64,000 bases of DNA from Ashinkailepas kermadecensis (Eukaryota > Arthropoda > Thecostraca > Neolepadidae): positions 1 to 64,000 of the forward strand of contig JAOTOM010004737.1 in NCBI GenBank assembly GCA_034440615.1, given 5' to 3'. The notes below the pieces were generated by a model that saw nothing but the letters and a program-made list of their open reading frames with translations, searched no databases and was not told the DNA's origin. Made by a program: the position numbers and the translations under genes. Shown one piece after another: positions 1-12,462 of the stretch. Within the stretch, counting starts at the first letter, position 1, and the number at the start of each line of letters is the position of its first letter.

Positions 1-773
1 CTGTGAATTGCCATGTTAACTGTGAATTGCCATGTTAACTGTGAATTGCCATGTTAACTGTGAATTGCCATGCTAACTGTGAATTGCCATGTTAACTGTG
101 AATTGCCATGTAAACTGTGAATTGCCATGTTAACTGTGAATTGCCATGTTAACTGTGAATTGCCGTGTTAACTGTGAATTGCCATGTTAACTGTGAATTG
201 CCATGTTAACTGTGAATTGCCATGTTAACTGTGAATTGCCGTGTTAACTGTGAATTGCCATGTTAACTGTGAATTGCCATGTTAACTGTGAATTGCCGTG
301 TTAACTGTGAATTGCCGTGTTAACTGTGAATTGCCGTGTTAACTGTGTTAACTGTGAATTGCCATGTTAACTGTGAATTGCCATGTTAACTGTGAATTGC
401 CATGTTAACTGTGAATTGCCGTGTTAACTGTGAATTGCCATGTTAACTGTGAATTACCATGTTAACTGTGAATTGCCGTGTTAACTGTGAATTGCCGTGT
501 TAACTGTGAATTGCCGTGTTAACTGTGAATTGCCATGTTAACTGTGAATTGCCATGTTAACTGTGAATTGCCGTGTTAACTGTGAATTGCCGTGTTAACT
601 GTGAAGTGCCGTGTTAATTGTGAATTGCCATGTTAATTGTGAATTGCCATGTTAACTGTGAATTGCCATGTTAACTGTGAATTGCCATGTTAACTGTGAA
701 TTGCCATGTTAACTGTGAATTGCCATGTTAACTGTGAATTGCCATGTCAACTGTGAATTGCCATGTTAACTGG
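1..773. repeat. 19-bp minisatellite, about 40 copies, cut by window edge
   Basis: The unit is CTGTGAATTGCCATGTTAA, repeated head to tail from the first base to about 773, so the array continues to the left of the window. The commonest variant is A/G in the CCATG/CCGTG part, and GTTAAC is kept in nearly every copy. One copy near 341-352 has an internal deletion. The array ends sharply at CTGGTCGATC. No coding role is suggested. Confidence 0.97.
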
Positions 774-3700
774 TCGATCACTACTAATGTGGCATGATTT
801 TCTCGAGGAAATGTGCACAAACGCTTCCTTTTGCTGACAAAACTACGGCTGCAATGTCCTATTTTCTGTCAGTTGCGCATAAAGTGCACAGCGAGGCATG
901 TGTCACCAATATAGCTTCACTAAAATGCAATATTTTTGGCGTCATACCCGACAAATGTACTCGCTCGTCATGTTTTTTACTACTTCGATGCCGCTCAGCA
1001 ATATTATATACGAATTCCTATTCGATTGTTTTTTTACTGGCGTGCACAAACAAAAACTAATATATGACACTTCGTACGGTGACTATCATTACATTTTCAG
1101 TCATATGCCCAATGTCCACTACACGTATATAATTGTATAAATAGTCACCTTTTCTGATGGTGGTGTCCAGACATTTCCCACATGTGCTCCGTATTCGACA
1201 TCACCACGAGAACGTGCCGAGAACATCTGTGGCCTCCTTCTGTCATCAGCACGTGCAGTTTGCATCAGCCTGGCCAGAACAACTTGCACTTAATGCAAGC
1301 AAGAGATGTTTGGCCTCCTGGCCTTACGCCGAACATTAGGCAACTTTTAGCCGCGTCGCAACTTCAGTTGCCGTGCGGAGTTATGAATGGACATTGCCAA
1401 ACAATGTCAGCGGAGCAGGAAAACGAGCCGCACATGATATATTACCTATCCCAGATTGAATTATTACAGTGTTAACTGTCGCGAATGAAAAACGCTGAAG
1501 TTGACAGCTTCGGCCTTATTGAAAAGCGTCCAGACTGTGAACCGATCAATTGAGAATGCTCGCATCCGTGCTCAGATATGCCTATGAACATTGCGCAAAT
1601 GTGTGCCCTGTATTCTTGCCTATGCCTACCTCTGTGGCTCAATGAGAACTTAGAAACCTACTTCAACTTGTTAACAGGTGACACGTGTGCACCAACTTGG
1701 TGGATAAAATGCTGGAGTAGGTTAGTCGAGGTCACGGAATCAGCCATTGCAGGCACTGTATTCCAAGTGTGGGGCCTTCAGTAGGCACAGGTAGGCAGCT
1801 AGCTTCAGAACTGTATCAGACACTAATCTTGGTTGATTCGTCTCAATTGAAACTGCAGCACCCCAGGGAAATCACATTTCTTACCGAGTCTTGCCGAGCC
1901 ACAGAAATCAAGAAGGCTGCGCACCCACGGATTATGATGCGCGGCACGATTGTCATTTGGGAGCAGCTCAAGTAGCAATTTCCCACATTAAATAATACAG
2001 AGCACTCTAGTTACTACGTTAGGCAGGTAGGCAGGTTATTACATAACAGTGGGCATGGTTTATGTTGCTGTATTTCATTGGTAGTACATAATAATGCGTC
2101 TATATCAGTAGTACACTAGGTTATTCCAGATCACGTATCAACAACATCCGTTACCAAGTATACCGGATCATGACAACTCACACGCTTTTGCCGATCCTTG
2201 AATCCAATCATCGCCGTTGGACTAGAGAAGGCCGGGCACATGTTGCGATAACGTCTTTCTCAGGTAACATGCACATTGTACTGAGAGAATGAGAATACAA
2301 TTAACTTTTTTGGGCAGTTTTCTATATTTGTATTGCATTAATTCCCGAATCTGCCCAGTTATTTTTGTCACTGTTCGCAAACAATGTTACAATTTTTATT
2401 TGATATCACAAAAACATGGCAGTGCTGGGAACAAAGCTGTAACCATTGTGCTCACTTGCTACTTAAACTGCTATCCTATGTGCCATGTGGCCTTGCAAGC
2501 TTGAGATCCTGTAGAGGTTCCATCGCGTTGATTGAGATTTCGAAGTATAGAGACTGGTGAGATATTGCTGACGACGGACCACATTTTGAAGCAGTTCAAA
2601 GATGATGAGGAAGGCGAACTGAGGCTGGCCATGAAGCTGGTGGTGGCCAACAGCAGGACGAACACATGATGGAGGCTCACGGTAGTAAAACAAAGTTGAG
2701 CGCAAGAAGTTCAGGTGTGGGATGCTGGGATGCAAGATTGATGGCGTTAATCTCAAACGCCAGTCAGTCAAGTTCACCTCGACCTCGATGCAGCGACTGA
2801 CAATAGGATCGATGGGTCTAAGCTCGCTTCCGGCGAGAAGCTTGCATCCATGGTGTCACGGATCCAGGGTATTATCCGTTTCACGTTATTATTTATAGGA
2901 ACGGCACGGAGAATACTATGAATTCTGTTCCATTAACCAAGTTTTGAAAGTTTTCATGGAGCTGGTGGTTACAGGGAGCATAAACTGGCACATTTTCACT
3001 TCACGCCGCTGTGCTGCGCTTACTATTCCAGATAGCAAAACATGACATTTATTTGATCGTGCGTAACTGACGTGAAGCTTTCTTGAACTCAGTCGAGCCA
3101 GCCAGCAATTCGTGTATCTCGTTCTTCTTCAGGCATCTCCACCGTACGCGGAGGTGTCGCGAATGCAAACGGCCGCAGCAAAAACCACCCTCACTGAGTG
3201 CGAGACGCGGGAGCTGCGGCGACTGCGGGAAACGGAGATGTTCTGCTCCCGTGTCCGAGTCTTGAATTGATTCGTGTGCGTCTAGACAAACATACATGCT
3301 TGCAAAATTATTGCTGTTTCTAAGCCGATTAGCTAATGTATCATTCCATACATCACCACATGCCAGATGTTCAATTCAGGCATAATTTGTGTTCCATTTG
3401 CTACAGCAAATTTACACGAAGTTCCACCCATTCCTTCATGTCCTTAGTAATAAGTTCCGTTGGTTTATGTTGCTTATGTCGGCTATTATAATTATGTTTG
3501 TCACTGCAGCTAGACATTCATTGATGTTGATAAATGGAACAAATATGCAATTGATGTACTATTCATAAACATGTGCGCTTGCCAAGCATTATAAGGTGAT
3601 ATTATCATCATGAGAGAGATACTGTGAGGCACTACCTAAATAACCAAGCAAGCAAGGGGGAGATAAGGTAATGTCAGATAATGCGGGGTTAGTTTAAAAA

Positions 3701-4048
3701 AACATCATCTAGCATGTACGGCAATATTCATGGACATTTTGAGTTAGAGTGGGCTATGCCGCCTTGAAAGGTGATGTCAAATTTGCTGAGTGAATATCAC
3801 ACCTTACACACAATACCTCACTTTACACCTGACTCAGGCACCTCCACTTTACTCATCAATTTCACGAAGTTAAACGTCCACAGTCCAAGCCATCCTGACC
3901 TGCTGTAAGATAACGCCAATCGATCCCACAGTACTTCTACAATATCCGCCACAGCAGTAATGTTGGCAAAAAAGCACGTGACGCCATCGTTATAATGGCC
4001 AGAGCGGCGGCCATTTTTACCAGCGGCAGACGAACGTCCGATGCAGGG
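774..4048. other. No recognisable gene or repeat
   Basis: This is mixed-composition DNA with only short open frames (all under about 105 codons) that do not resemble any family I know. I see no convincing splice-site pair with coding character, no RNA gene and no mobile-element protein. It may be intron or intergenic DNA left of the PDE3 exons. Confidence 0.5.
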
Positions 4049-4058
4049 TGCTAGTGTG

Positions 4059-4722
4059 CAGGCGCGCACCCAGGATTTTTCCATGGGGGGGGCCGGATCG
4101 AAAAGGGCACTTGGCCGGCTCCAAAAGGGCACTTGACCGGCTCCAAAAGGGCACTTTGCGGCCCGGGGCACACTGGAAGGTTTGCTGACCGGGGAGGGGG
4201 GAGCGTGAATTTTCCATGGGACACGTTATATGTTATACCACCGAACCCTTGTATTTACAATAATATTTCCAAAAACATGCAGCCTGCATGCATTATGTCG
4301 TGAGATGAAGGTTGCCGCTTACCTTTGATGTAAAAGTAAAAAGGACAAGTAAAAGTAAAAAGGAGTAAAGGCAGGGCTAGGGCAGGACACAGGGCAGGGC
4401 AGAGTTCACGGTACAGTACAAGGCACAGGGCAGGGTACAGGGCAGGGCACAGGGCACTTTTAGACCAAAAGGGCACCTAGTTGGGACAGGCATAGGACAG
4501 GAAAGGGCACAGGGGAATGCCATTTTTAGGCCAAAAGGGCAGTTTTGGGCCCAAAGGGCACCTTTGGCACAGGCGGGGCACATAAGGCAGGTGATTTTTG
4601 GGCTAAATTTGGGACATTCCGGCCAAGAGGGCACTTTTCGGTCAAAAGGGCACTTTTGGCCAAAAGGGCACTTTGGTCTCATGGGGGGGGCGGGCCCCCT
4701 GGCCCCCCCTCCGGTGCGCCTA
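4059..4722. mobile_element. Non-autonomous DNA transposon (MITE-like) with 10-bp flanking duplication
   Basis: A 10-bp direct repeat TGCTAGTGTG flanks the element at 4,049-4,058 and 4,723-4,732. The left end reads CAGGCGCGCACCC and the right end, reverse-complemented, reads TAGGCGCACC, forming imperfect terminal inverted repeats. Just inside each end is a long G or C run (GGGGGGGGCC on the left, GGCCCCCC on the right). The interior is filled with many copies of a short motif around AAAAGGGCACTT. It encodes no transposase. The flank length and CAG-type end suggest a hAT-like element, but that is inference; an 8-bp duplication within the 10-bp match is possible. Confidence 0.7.
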
Positions 4723-4904
4723 TGCTAGTGTGTAGCATCTCAGAAAGAGCACGCGATAACGATGCATCTTTGGGGTCATGATAATGCGGAGGCTCAAGTC
4801 AGTGTCAGTCATGTCAAGTCATGTGTCAGTGCCCCTGTGGCAACTGGAGTGTTGGGAGTGTTGTCAGTGTGCAGCTCCTGGAATATTTGACATCTGGTGA
4901 CGGC

Positions 4905-6052
4905 ATCGGTCACATGCAGCTGGGTTTCAGGTCCGGCCGACCAAACCGGGTCGGTTGTGATGGATATCGGGATTTTTTTAAAGAACTGGGTGGACTCTCA
5001 CAACAGCTGACACATCGAAAGCGTTCGACAGTCCCCAGCACGACCGCCGCCTTCTAAAGCTATCTCGGTATGGGATCGATGAGCTTTGGTTTCGGAATTG
5101 ATTCAGCGTACCGAGCCAGAAAGTTAGAGGTGGAGACCGACCGATCACTGACGGAGTGGTCCAGGAGTCACTGCCAGACTCCATCCTGTTTGTGATGCAT
5201 GCCACTGACGGAGTGGTCCAGGAGTCACTGCCAGACTCCATCCTGTTTGTGATGCATGCCACTGACGGAGTGGTCCAGGAGTCACTGCCAGACTCCATCC
5301 TGTTTGTGATGCATGCCACTGACGGAGTGGTCCAGGAGTCACTGCCAGACTCCATCCTGTTTGTGATGCATGCCACTGACGGAGTGGTCCAGGAGTCACT
5401 GCCCGACTCCATCCTGTTTGTGATACATGCCACTGACGGAGTGGTCCAGGAGTCACTACGAGACCCCATACTGTTTGCAATGCTTGCCAATGACGTGGTG
5501 TCCTATTCTATGTTGATTCCAAAATAGTGGTTGTACGCTGATGCTTTACAATCCCTGCACCGGGGTACCCGAAACGATTTATCCAGTCTTCGAGGATGTT
5601 GACAGCACAACCGACGTCGCACATAACTGGCTGTCGAAAACAGTGTAAGCATAATTCAATCTAGCACAGACCTAGTGCTGATCAAACATGAACACTCGAG
5701 AAACTGTCTGCCTCGGCTTCGCCTTCGCTTCGTAGGTGAGATAATAGAGCCGTTTCCCAGCTTAAAAATACCCGGTGTTGTTGTGGACGGTGGTCGCTCT
5801 TACGAGCCGCACGTTTCGACTGTTGTACGTAGATGTCATGTCACATGTGGTGGCCGGCTGCAATTCGCCATTAGATTGCCGGAGGAGGTTAAATTGAGTT
5901 CCCCAATTGAGTTCCGACATATCATGTCGCGTTACAGCGTGGGGAGGATGCAATCTGACACGGTCGCGCCGCATTCAACAAGTAATAAACCACTGCGCGC
6001 ACCGAGGGCTCCTGACGACATGAGCATGCAATATCTGTACCACAGGATCTGA
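4905..6052 (+). pseudogene. Decayed LINE reverse transcriptase fragment
   Basis: Translated pieces in shifting frames follow the order of a non-LTR RT. QLGFRSGRPN at about 4,918 corresponds to the usual QxGFRPGxST. DTSKAFDS at about 5,010 and YGID-x-LWF at about 5,070 follow. TDGVVQxSLxxSILF (usual GVxQGSxLGPxLF) lies from 5,149, and a YAD remnant after SKIVV lies near 5,530. A C-terminal stretch at 5,760-5,990 reads like the usual LG-x-x-xD-xxLSYxxHVS...LP region. Several stop codons and frameshifts make it inactive. The motif that forms the strand-order landmark GVxQ has been multiplied into a 57-bp array inside the fragment. The family looks CR1/Rex-like and is the same one as at 52,160-54,130, judging by shared wording such as YGID, DGVVQ and SKIVVYA. 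Confidence 0.85.
5149..5490. repeat. 57-bp minisatellite, six copies, inside RT coding sequence
   Basis: Six units begin at 5,149, 5,206, 5,263, 5,320, 5,377 and 5,434. Each starts ACTGACGGAGTGGTCCAGGA. The unit is exactly 19 codons, so the RT frame is kept through the array, and each copy encodes a TDGVVQESLPDS-ILFVMHA block. The first five copies are nearly identical and the last is diverged, where it grades into single-copy RT sequence. Confidence 0.95.
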
Positions 6053-6076
6053 GATGGCGATTGAAGAGTTCACCAC

Positions 6077-6236
6077 TCACTAGTGAGCGTGAATATAACG
6101 GGGACTGATCACCAGTGCGCGTGAATATACCGGGGACTGATCACCAGTGAGCGTGAACATATCGGAGGCTGATCGCTAGTGAGCGTGAACATACCGGGGA
6201 CTGATCGCTAGTGAGCGTGAACATATCAGGGACTGA
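6077..6236. repeat. 32-bp tandem repeat, five copies
   Basis: Five diverged units share the core AGTGAGCGTGAA and end in GGGGACTGA or a close variant. It begins just after the RT fragment ends. No coding function is visible. Confidence 0.9.
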
Positions 6237-7760
6237 TTGTCCGAGTACCTGTCCCCGTGTGCCAATAGCCTTGCGTGAGCACATCAACTGTCGTGGCGAC
6301 GTCGTTCAGGGACACCGCGAGTCTCCGACGCTAGACTGCGCTCGGACGCCAGCCACGGGTCGCACGATTAATTCAGCAGAAGGCGAAAATAGAATGGGGA
6401 TCGGGATGATTGGAAATAGCTCACAAGCCTGCCGAAGACGACGATGTTCGTGAGCCGGAGTCTGGATGAACTGAACAAACTAAATGAAGCATTTGTGTTG
6501 AACCGTAGTGCTGACTCATTTCTGTGCCAATGCGCCTGCCCGTGATCGCATCCACGACAACGACAAACGGCTTTCAGCCGAGCGACATGAAGACGCACCG
6601 GAGCAACTGAACACCCCACCCCACCTTCCTATGACGTCGACAGGACTCGACAATAGCCCTTTTCACGACGGCCAATAAGCACCGGGATGCAATGTCGATG
6701 ACTTCGTCTAGTATGAAGGGCATATCATTTAAATATATGTACTTTATCTGCATATATGGAATGTTCAAGAAGTTTTAACTATGAAGTAATCAATTCAATA
6801 TTAAACTTAACCAACATATTCAAATTGTGGCACTGTTTGAAAAAGGCACTCAATTCACAGAAACAACTAGCCAATCTGGCCGCATTTGGCACCATGGCCG
6901 GGAGGTAGGAGTTGTCGGATAGAACATAAATTTTCCTTTGGATTACCAGAAAATATACAATATTAGGGAGAAAGTGGTAGTATATATCCTGCGGATGAAT
7001 ATTTTTCCTTTTACGTTTTATTTTATGGCAGTGAAGTACCTGTATTATGAATAAATATTGAAATACATAATTTCCAGATGCTACGATTCCTTCTTTACGG
7101 TCTCGAAAATATTATATTCTCTCCACTTTACAAGCGGGTTGTTTACAGTTGTAATAGCATCCGCTGTACCGCACCATACGTGGCTCCGTTTTTAAATGTT
7201 GCTGTACTCCTACCTGAATAACCCCTACTGTGGGGGAGGGCAATTGATCCTTGTCTTTGAATATCATACACGCAAGAAAGAACAAAGCATGAATTGTTTA
7301 CAGCACCCAAAAGGCCGCAACACGTCCAAAATATGCGCATCTGAGACAAACTTGTTTGTTGGCTCGCCTGACATATTTCAGCCGTAAATGATGCAATCAG
7401 AGCACAAATGATGACGTCATTTTGTGAAACGTGGATTATGATTCGTCCCAGCTATCATAAAGGGCCAATCACTTGCCGCAGTTGAAGCTGGCTGGCGATA
7501 TTGATCAGAGTGGTCGAGTGCTCGGAAAATTTGGCATTTGAAGACCGCTGAATTCGACAAACAGCTGTTGTCGTCGAGTTTACTTCCGAAGTCAGGCTCG
7601 CTTGGTCTGACTTCCAGATTTCCGACTAGATGACGTCCCAGGCGCGGATGTGGGTGTACATTTTCAGGGTTTGTGCATAAACAAGCTGTAACTAGTCCAA
7701 AAACTTGTATTAGGTAACTGAACCTACTCTGTTTGTTTATTGATATCATAAATTGGTCTA
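6237..7760. other. No recognisable feature
   Basis: Only short open frames without recognisable motifs are present. The part after about 6,700 is AT-rich and looks like ordinary intron or intergenic DNA. Confidence 0.5.
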
Positions 7761-8705
7761 ATCTACAGACTAAAAGCTTTCAGATCAACGTAATTATTAT
7801 GCCCTGACCCCGCCATTGGGATGTCATGACGATTACTTCCCGCTAGTGCACGCGTGAAACCGCCTAATGTGCTCTCTGTGATGTCGTTGTCGGGCAACTC
7901 TCGGGTTTCGCTGACGAGGGTCGAAAATGAATCGCTCCGTCGCGGCTCGCGCTCTGCTCCTGCCGACGCATTGGCGCCGGAGATAGCGCTGACGCCGACG
8001 GCACGTGTTGAACATTTAGCTGAGCGGGCGCGACGCGTTGGCCGAGTGGCAGGTAAGCCGACGACAGCGGCAACCACTCTCTTTGTTTGTCGTGCGGCGT
8101 CTCTCACATTTTCAGTCTGGCACGCCCGATACCGGATGCCACACAAGCCGGTTTAGCGCGACGTTTCCTTGGCGTAAATTATCCCAGCAGATGACACTTT
8201 GTCGTCGCTAAGGAGGAAAGACAACAGAGCCGTCACCGGGTGCACTGGTTCCACGGTTAGCTGGTGCCGCCGAACTCCACGGGGCGCACTCAGGGTCACA
8301 GCGGCCTGTCGACAGGGACGCTGGCGAGCTGAAGGGAGCGGGCCGACATTGATCGAGCCCACCGCCGCGTCGCAGCGAATACGGCCGCGCTGACGGAGCC
8401 GCGCCGCAAGTAGCGGCGGCGTTCGGCGGCGTCGGTGCGACATTGCCGACGGGAAGGCGGCCGCGCTGTCGGCGCCTGTCTTTTTTTTAATGGCCTTCGA
8501 TCTAGATCATTCGGCCTAAGGGGAAGGTAGTACTTTACCGACTGGATCCGCCACAATCCTGTACCCGGAAGTCCAGCCGTTCTCCCAGCGCCGACTAAAA
8601 TCCCACTCGAACCCGATCGACAAGGTCGATCAAGCTGAGATGGCGAACAGTCAGCGCCGGGCAGAGGAGCACCTCGAGGTCCAGGGAGCCCGGCGGATCC
8701 AGACA
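7761..8705. other. GC-rich island with unresolved open frames
   Basis: GC content rises clearly over the flanks, and open frames of 60-136 codons occur on both strands. On the + strand a good 5' splice-site match, CAG followed by GTAAGC, lies at about 8,050, so an exon ending there is possible. Its translation is serine- and arginine-rich and I do not recognise it. The same DNA read on the - strand gives an equally open serine-rich frame, so the coding strand cannot be decided. It could be a first exon, a promoter island or neither. Confidence 0.3.
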
Positions 8706-9290
8706 CCAGATTAAATGCTGTACGTTAAGAAGGTAGGTTGTAGTCAACCGCAAACTAAGGGAAGATGATGCCTAGTGCATAACCGAGAAGGGAAGGGAGG
8801 TTGCCTGGTTCATCGCATAGATGAAAAGAATATCGGTGCTCCCCGCTGCCTCTGAGGACACAAGTATTGCCAGAAAAAGAGCCACATTTTGGGATTTTGT
8901 ATTGCAAGACATACTATGTACAGTGTGCGACCATCTGGACAAACAATTGGAGAGCTGTATGGACAGCAGGTTGCGAAAACTGCCGCGACCGGATGGCGAT
9001 ACGGAAGTCTAAGTGGAGTGGACAGTCGCGAGAGGACAGAAGTTCTCTCGACCTCCGTCCTCCACCTCGACTCAACCTTGTATGTGTGCGTGTGGTGTGT
9101 TTGGTGTCCACTTAAAAACCTGGAAAAACCCGAAGGTAAAAAACCAGGTGCAACCATATTTTTAGAAAAGGCCGCGCGTTTCTGCCAGATTGCGTGGCGA
9201 TCCCTCCTATCTAATCAGTGCAACGAGTGCGCTAACTGCTTGTGCTGTGTTGTGGTGGACATCCTGAAGTCGTATGAAGCTCAGGAGTAG
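8706..9290. other. No recognisable gene; likely 3' flank of the LINE fragment
   Basis: Open frames here overlap on both strands and share no motifs with known families. The sequence lies directly downstream, on the - strand, of the LINE C-terminal fragment at 9,312-9,812 and may include its 3' untranslated region. Confidence 0.35.
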
Positions 9291-9311
9291 TATATTTTTG
9301 GAATTTCGAGC

Positions 9312-9812
9312 TCATATTTTGTGGGTGAGACCGGAGTTTGTTATAAAGTCCAAGACTAGATCGATTAGTTCTGGATTCTTACCTAGCAGGTTGGACAAAT
9401 TCTTCGTCAGTGCGGAAGCACGAATACAAGACAAGATATGGCGCCGTTTGAGATCATAGCGAGTACATTCCACGAGTAAATGTTTCACGGTCAGACGTAC
9501 ATTGCACGAGGAGCAGATTGGTGGCCGAGAACGGTCAAAAGACGGCTGTGGGTGAGTCGAGTGTGGCCTGACCGGAGACGGGCCAAAATAACTTCGTGTT
9601 CTCGGCTGCACTGGTTGGACGTAGACCACGGGGCTAGGATAGGCTTGATGTGGTAAAGATGGCTGGAGTGATTTTCTCGCCATTTGTTTTGAAGGTATGT
9701 TGAGAAGCACAGCTTGGTTTGATGCAAGGCATCTGACAGTGCTAGGGGAGACTTGGAGGTATTGGGAGGTTAGTAGTTTCATTTGCTAGTTGGTCGGCTT
9801 TAGTATTCGCCT
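9312..9812 (-). pseudogene. 3' end of an I-superfamily LINE ORF2 (RNase H end and zinc knuckle)
   Basis: On the - strand the sequence starts with the end of an RNase H domain (KADQLANE at about 9,790, matching the usual N-x-x-AD-x-LA-x-E) and shifts frame. It then runs about 150 residues to a C-terminal CxxC...HxxxxC motif (CSSCNVRLTVKHLLVEC, about 9,480-9,530). The same motif, as CPSCNTHLTVSHILLHC, closes the larger LINE at 34-39 kb, so the two are related. Everything 5' of the RNase H end is missing, as expected for a 5'-truncated insertion. A stop follows near 9,312. Confidence 0.8.
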
Positions 9813-10250
9813 GTCGTCGCGGCGCCGCCGAACGTCGACGTCGACGCCCACGCCGGTGGGGTGACACGAGCCGGCTGCCAGTGCGGCCCGCCGACGGGAC
9901 GCGACGCGGCTCGGGGTGACGACCGACGACGTGCCACCCGCCGAGTCGATCGGGTCGGCACGGCCGCCGCCGCCAGAGGCCGGCGGCGACGGCGGCGGCG
10001 CGCTTGGAATTCGCCGGCGGTACGCGCCCGCCGAGAAGAAAACATTGACAGACAAAACAGGCCGGCGCCAACGCGCCGCTTTCGTCGCGGCCGCGGCTGC
10101 TACGATGGTGGCGCGCGGCGTCGTGCTGCCGCCCGTCGGCGTCGACGGACGTCGGCCGGCGGCGGGCACGCCCGGCTGTCACCAGGGACCGACGTGCAGG
10201 CGGCTGGCGCGCAGTCCCCACCCCGGCCTCTTGCAATTATCTTGAGTGAT
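9813..10250. other. Very GC-rich island with low-complexity open frames on both strands
   Basis: CpG-dense sequence is open in several frames on both strands. The products are rich in Ala, Arg, Gly and Pro. No domain is recognisable. It abuts the 5' truncation point of the LINE fragment. It may be a promoter or 5' exon (for example of the PDE3 gene to the right), but nothing in the sequence proves this. Confidence 0.3.
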
Positions 10251-10838
10251 GCTGGTCGCCAAATCCGCCGTCTGGAGACTCAGCGAGTCGGCTGAGCTCT
10301 CGGCCGCCGCACGCGCTCGTCTTGCCCACTGCAATTGGTTTCTGAGCGCGGGTGGCGCTGGCAGGTGACCTAGGATGGTTGGAGGCACGAACCCCCAGAC
10401 TGTTCTTGTATTGATCGGTGCGTCGCTACAACTACCAAAAGCATATGCATGGGGCATCAGTCGCGAGATCTCATCATGCGCATGCAATGCGCTCGTTTAG
10501 CCTCATGCGGCTAAACAAGACGCTTTTCGTTTGGAAATGCTATGGGTCGCAACGAATCTCCGCTCCCCTGAATTAGGGAGGGGGAAGGGGTGGAATGGCG
10601 CGCACCTACGGGGATCAAGCATGGTCAAGTGCTTCAGGAGGTGTATGTTTGTCCTGTCCCACTGTTGGTGAGTTCATTCTGTGTGGTTGTCCATAACTTC
10701 GCTGATGCTTCAGCTGCAAACACAGGAACCTTGGTCACGATTAAATTTCGTCCATATCTATGTTCCGCTTCAATTTGACATGCAGCGAATAAAACAAAGC
10801 TAATTTATGGATACTCATCTTGTTTCCAAGTTTACGAT
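10251..10838. other. No recognisable feature
   Basis: I see no coding frame with family resemblance, no RNA gene and no repeat. Confidence 0.45.
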
Positions 10839-10890
10839 GGATGGATGGATGGACGGATGGATGGATGGATGTATGGATGGATATATGCAT

Positions 10891-10953
<63 letters not shown>

Positions 10954-10961
10954 TATATATT
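10839..10961. repeat. Compound microsatellite (GATG)n then (AT)n
   Basis: GATG/GACG repeats at about 10,839-10,882 are followed after a few bases by about 37 AT dinucleotides up to about 10,948, then an interrupted tail. Confidence 0.97.
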
Positions 10962-11520
10962 ATGATAATAGTAACTCAATTTGCAAAATCGCAAACAGCG
11001 AGATCGTTTAGTTCAAAGCTGTCTACTGTTCTTGAGTGATCAAGAATAACACTGAAATATCCTCTGGAGCAAATTGATCGCATGAGCTAATAATTAAGTA
11101 GTTACACACCATGGGAGCGCTGAACTTATTTCCAGTTCAACCCCTACCCGAAATTCTACCGTTGAACAATTGCGCCGCTTGGGCTAGGTCTGTGATTTAC
11201 AAGAATAATAATGCGAAGTTTTGGTTCTTTTACGACACATTGGAGTGCTGGGCCAGCGTATAAAGGAGGACATTGCGTCGTCATACGGCGCCGCCAATCC
11301 CCCACGCGGATTAGTCGCGGATGGACTCAGTACTTCCGTTCTGTGCTTCCCGTGCAAGTCCCACTAGGGTCGTGTTGCCTAGCTAATCCTTACCGAGTCC
11401 GGCAGCTGCCGTCCGCAGAGAGTAGAGTTTCTCGAGATCAAGAAGGATGGCCGCCATCACAACGAAACCAACCCGCCAGACGGGAAAACGTATGGGAAGA
11501 CGCATGTACGGCGCGTGTGT
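10962..11520. other. No recognisable feature
   Basis: Unremarkable sequence between two microsatellites; the open frames here carry no known motif. Confidence 0.45.
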
Positions 11521-11525
11521 GGTTT

Positions 11526-12462
11526 GTGGTGTGTGTGTGTGTGTGTGTGTATGTGTGTGTGTGTGTGTATATGTAGGTGTGTGTATGTGTGTGTGTGTAT
11601 GTGTGTGTGTATGTGTGTGTGGCGTGTGTATATAGTATGTGGCGTGTGTGTATGGTTTGTGGCGTGTATATGGTGTGTGGGTGTGTGTATAGTTTGTGGC
11701 GTATATGTATGGTGTGTGGCGTGTGTGCATGGTGTGTGGGTATGTGTATGGTGTGTGGCGTGTGTGTATGGTGTGTGGCGTGTATGGTGTGTGGGTGTGT
11801 GTATGGTGTGTGGGTGTATGTATGGTGTGTGGGTGTGTGTATGGTGTGTGGCGTGTGTGTATGGTGTGTGGCGTGTGTGTGTGTGTATGGTGTGTGGGTG
11901 TATGTATGGTGTGTGGGTGTGTGTATGGTGTGTGACGTGTGTGTATGGTGTGTGGGTGTATGCATGGCGTGTGGGTGTGTGTATGGTGTATGGTGTGTGG
12001 CGTGTGTACGTGTGTGGCGTGTGTGTATGGTGTATGGGTGTATGTGTGGTGTGTGGGTGTGTGTATGGTGTGTGGCGTGCGTGTGTATGGTGTGTGGCGT
12101 GCGTGTGTATGGTGTGTGGCGTGTGTGTATGGTGTGTGGGTGTGACGTGTGTGTATGTGTGTCGGGTGTGTGTATGGTGTGTGGCGTGTATGTATGGTGT
12201 GTGGGTGTGTGTATGGTGTGTGGCGTGTGTGTATGGTGTGTGGCGTGTGTGTATGGTGTGTGGCGTGTGTGTATGGTGTGTGGCGTGTATGTATGGTGTG
12301 TGGGTGTGTATATGGTGTGTGGCGTGTGTGTATGGTGTCTGGGTGTATGCATGGTGTGTGGGTGTGGGTATGGTGTGTGGCGTGTGTGTATGGTATGTGG
12401 CGTGTGTGTATGGTGTGTGGGGTGTGTGTATGGTGTGTGGCGTGTGTGTGGTTTGTGGAGAG
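11526..12462. repeat. Long TG-rich degenerate array (TGTGTGTATGG-type units)
   Basis: After a pure (TG)n start, the array becomes a mixture of TGTGTGTATGG and TGTGTGGCG blocks, with spacing near 19-21 bp, for more than 900 bp. Both strands are open in all frames because of the composition (Cys/Val on +, Thr/His on -). These frames are not genes. Confidence 0.96.
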
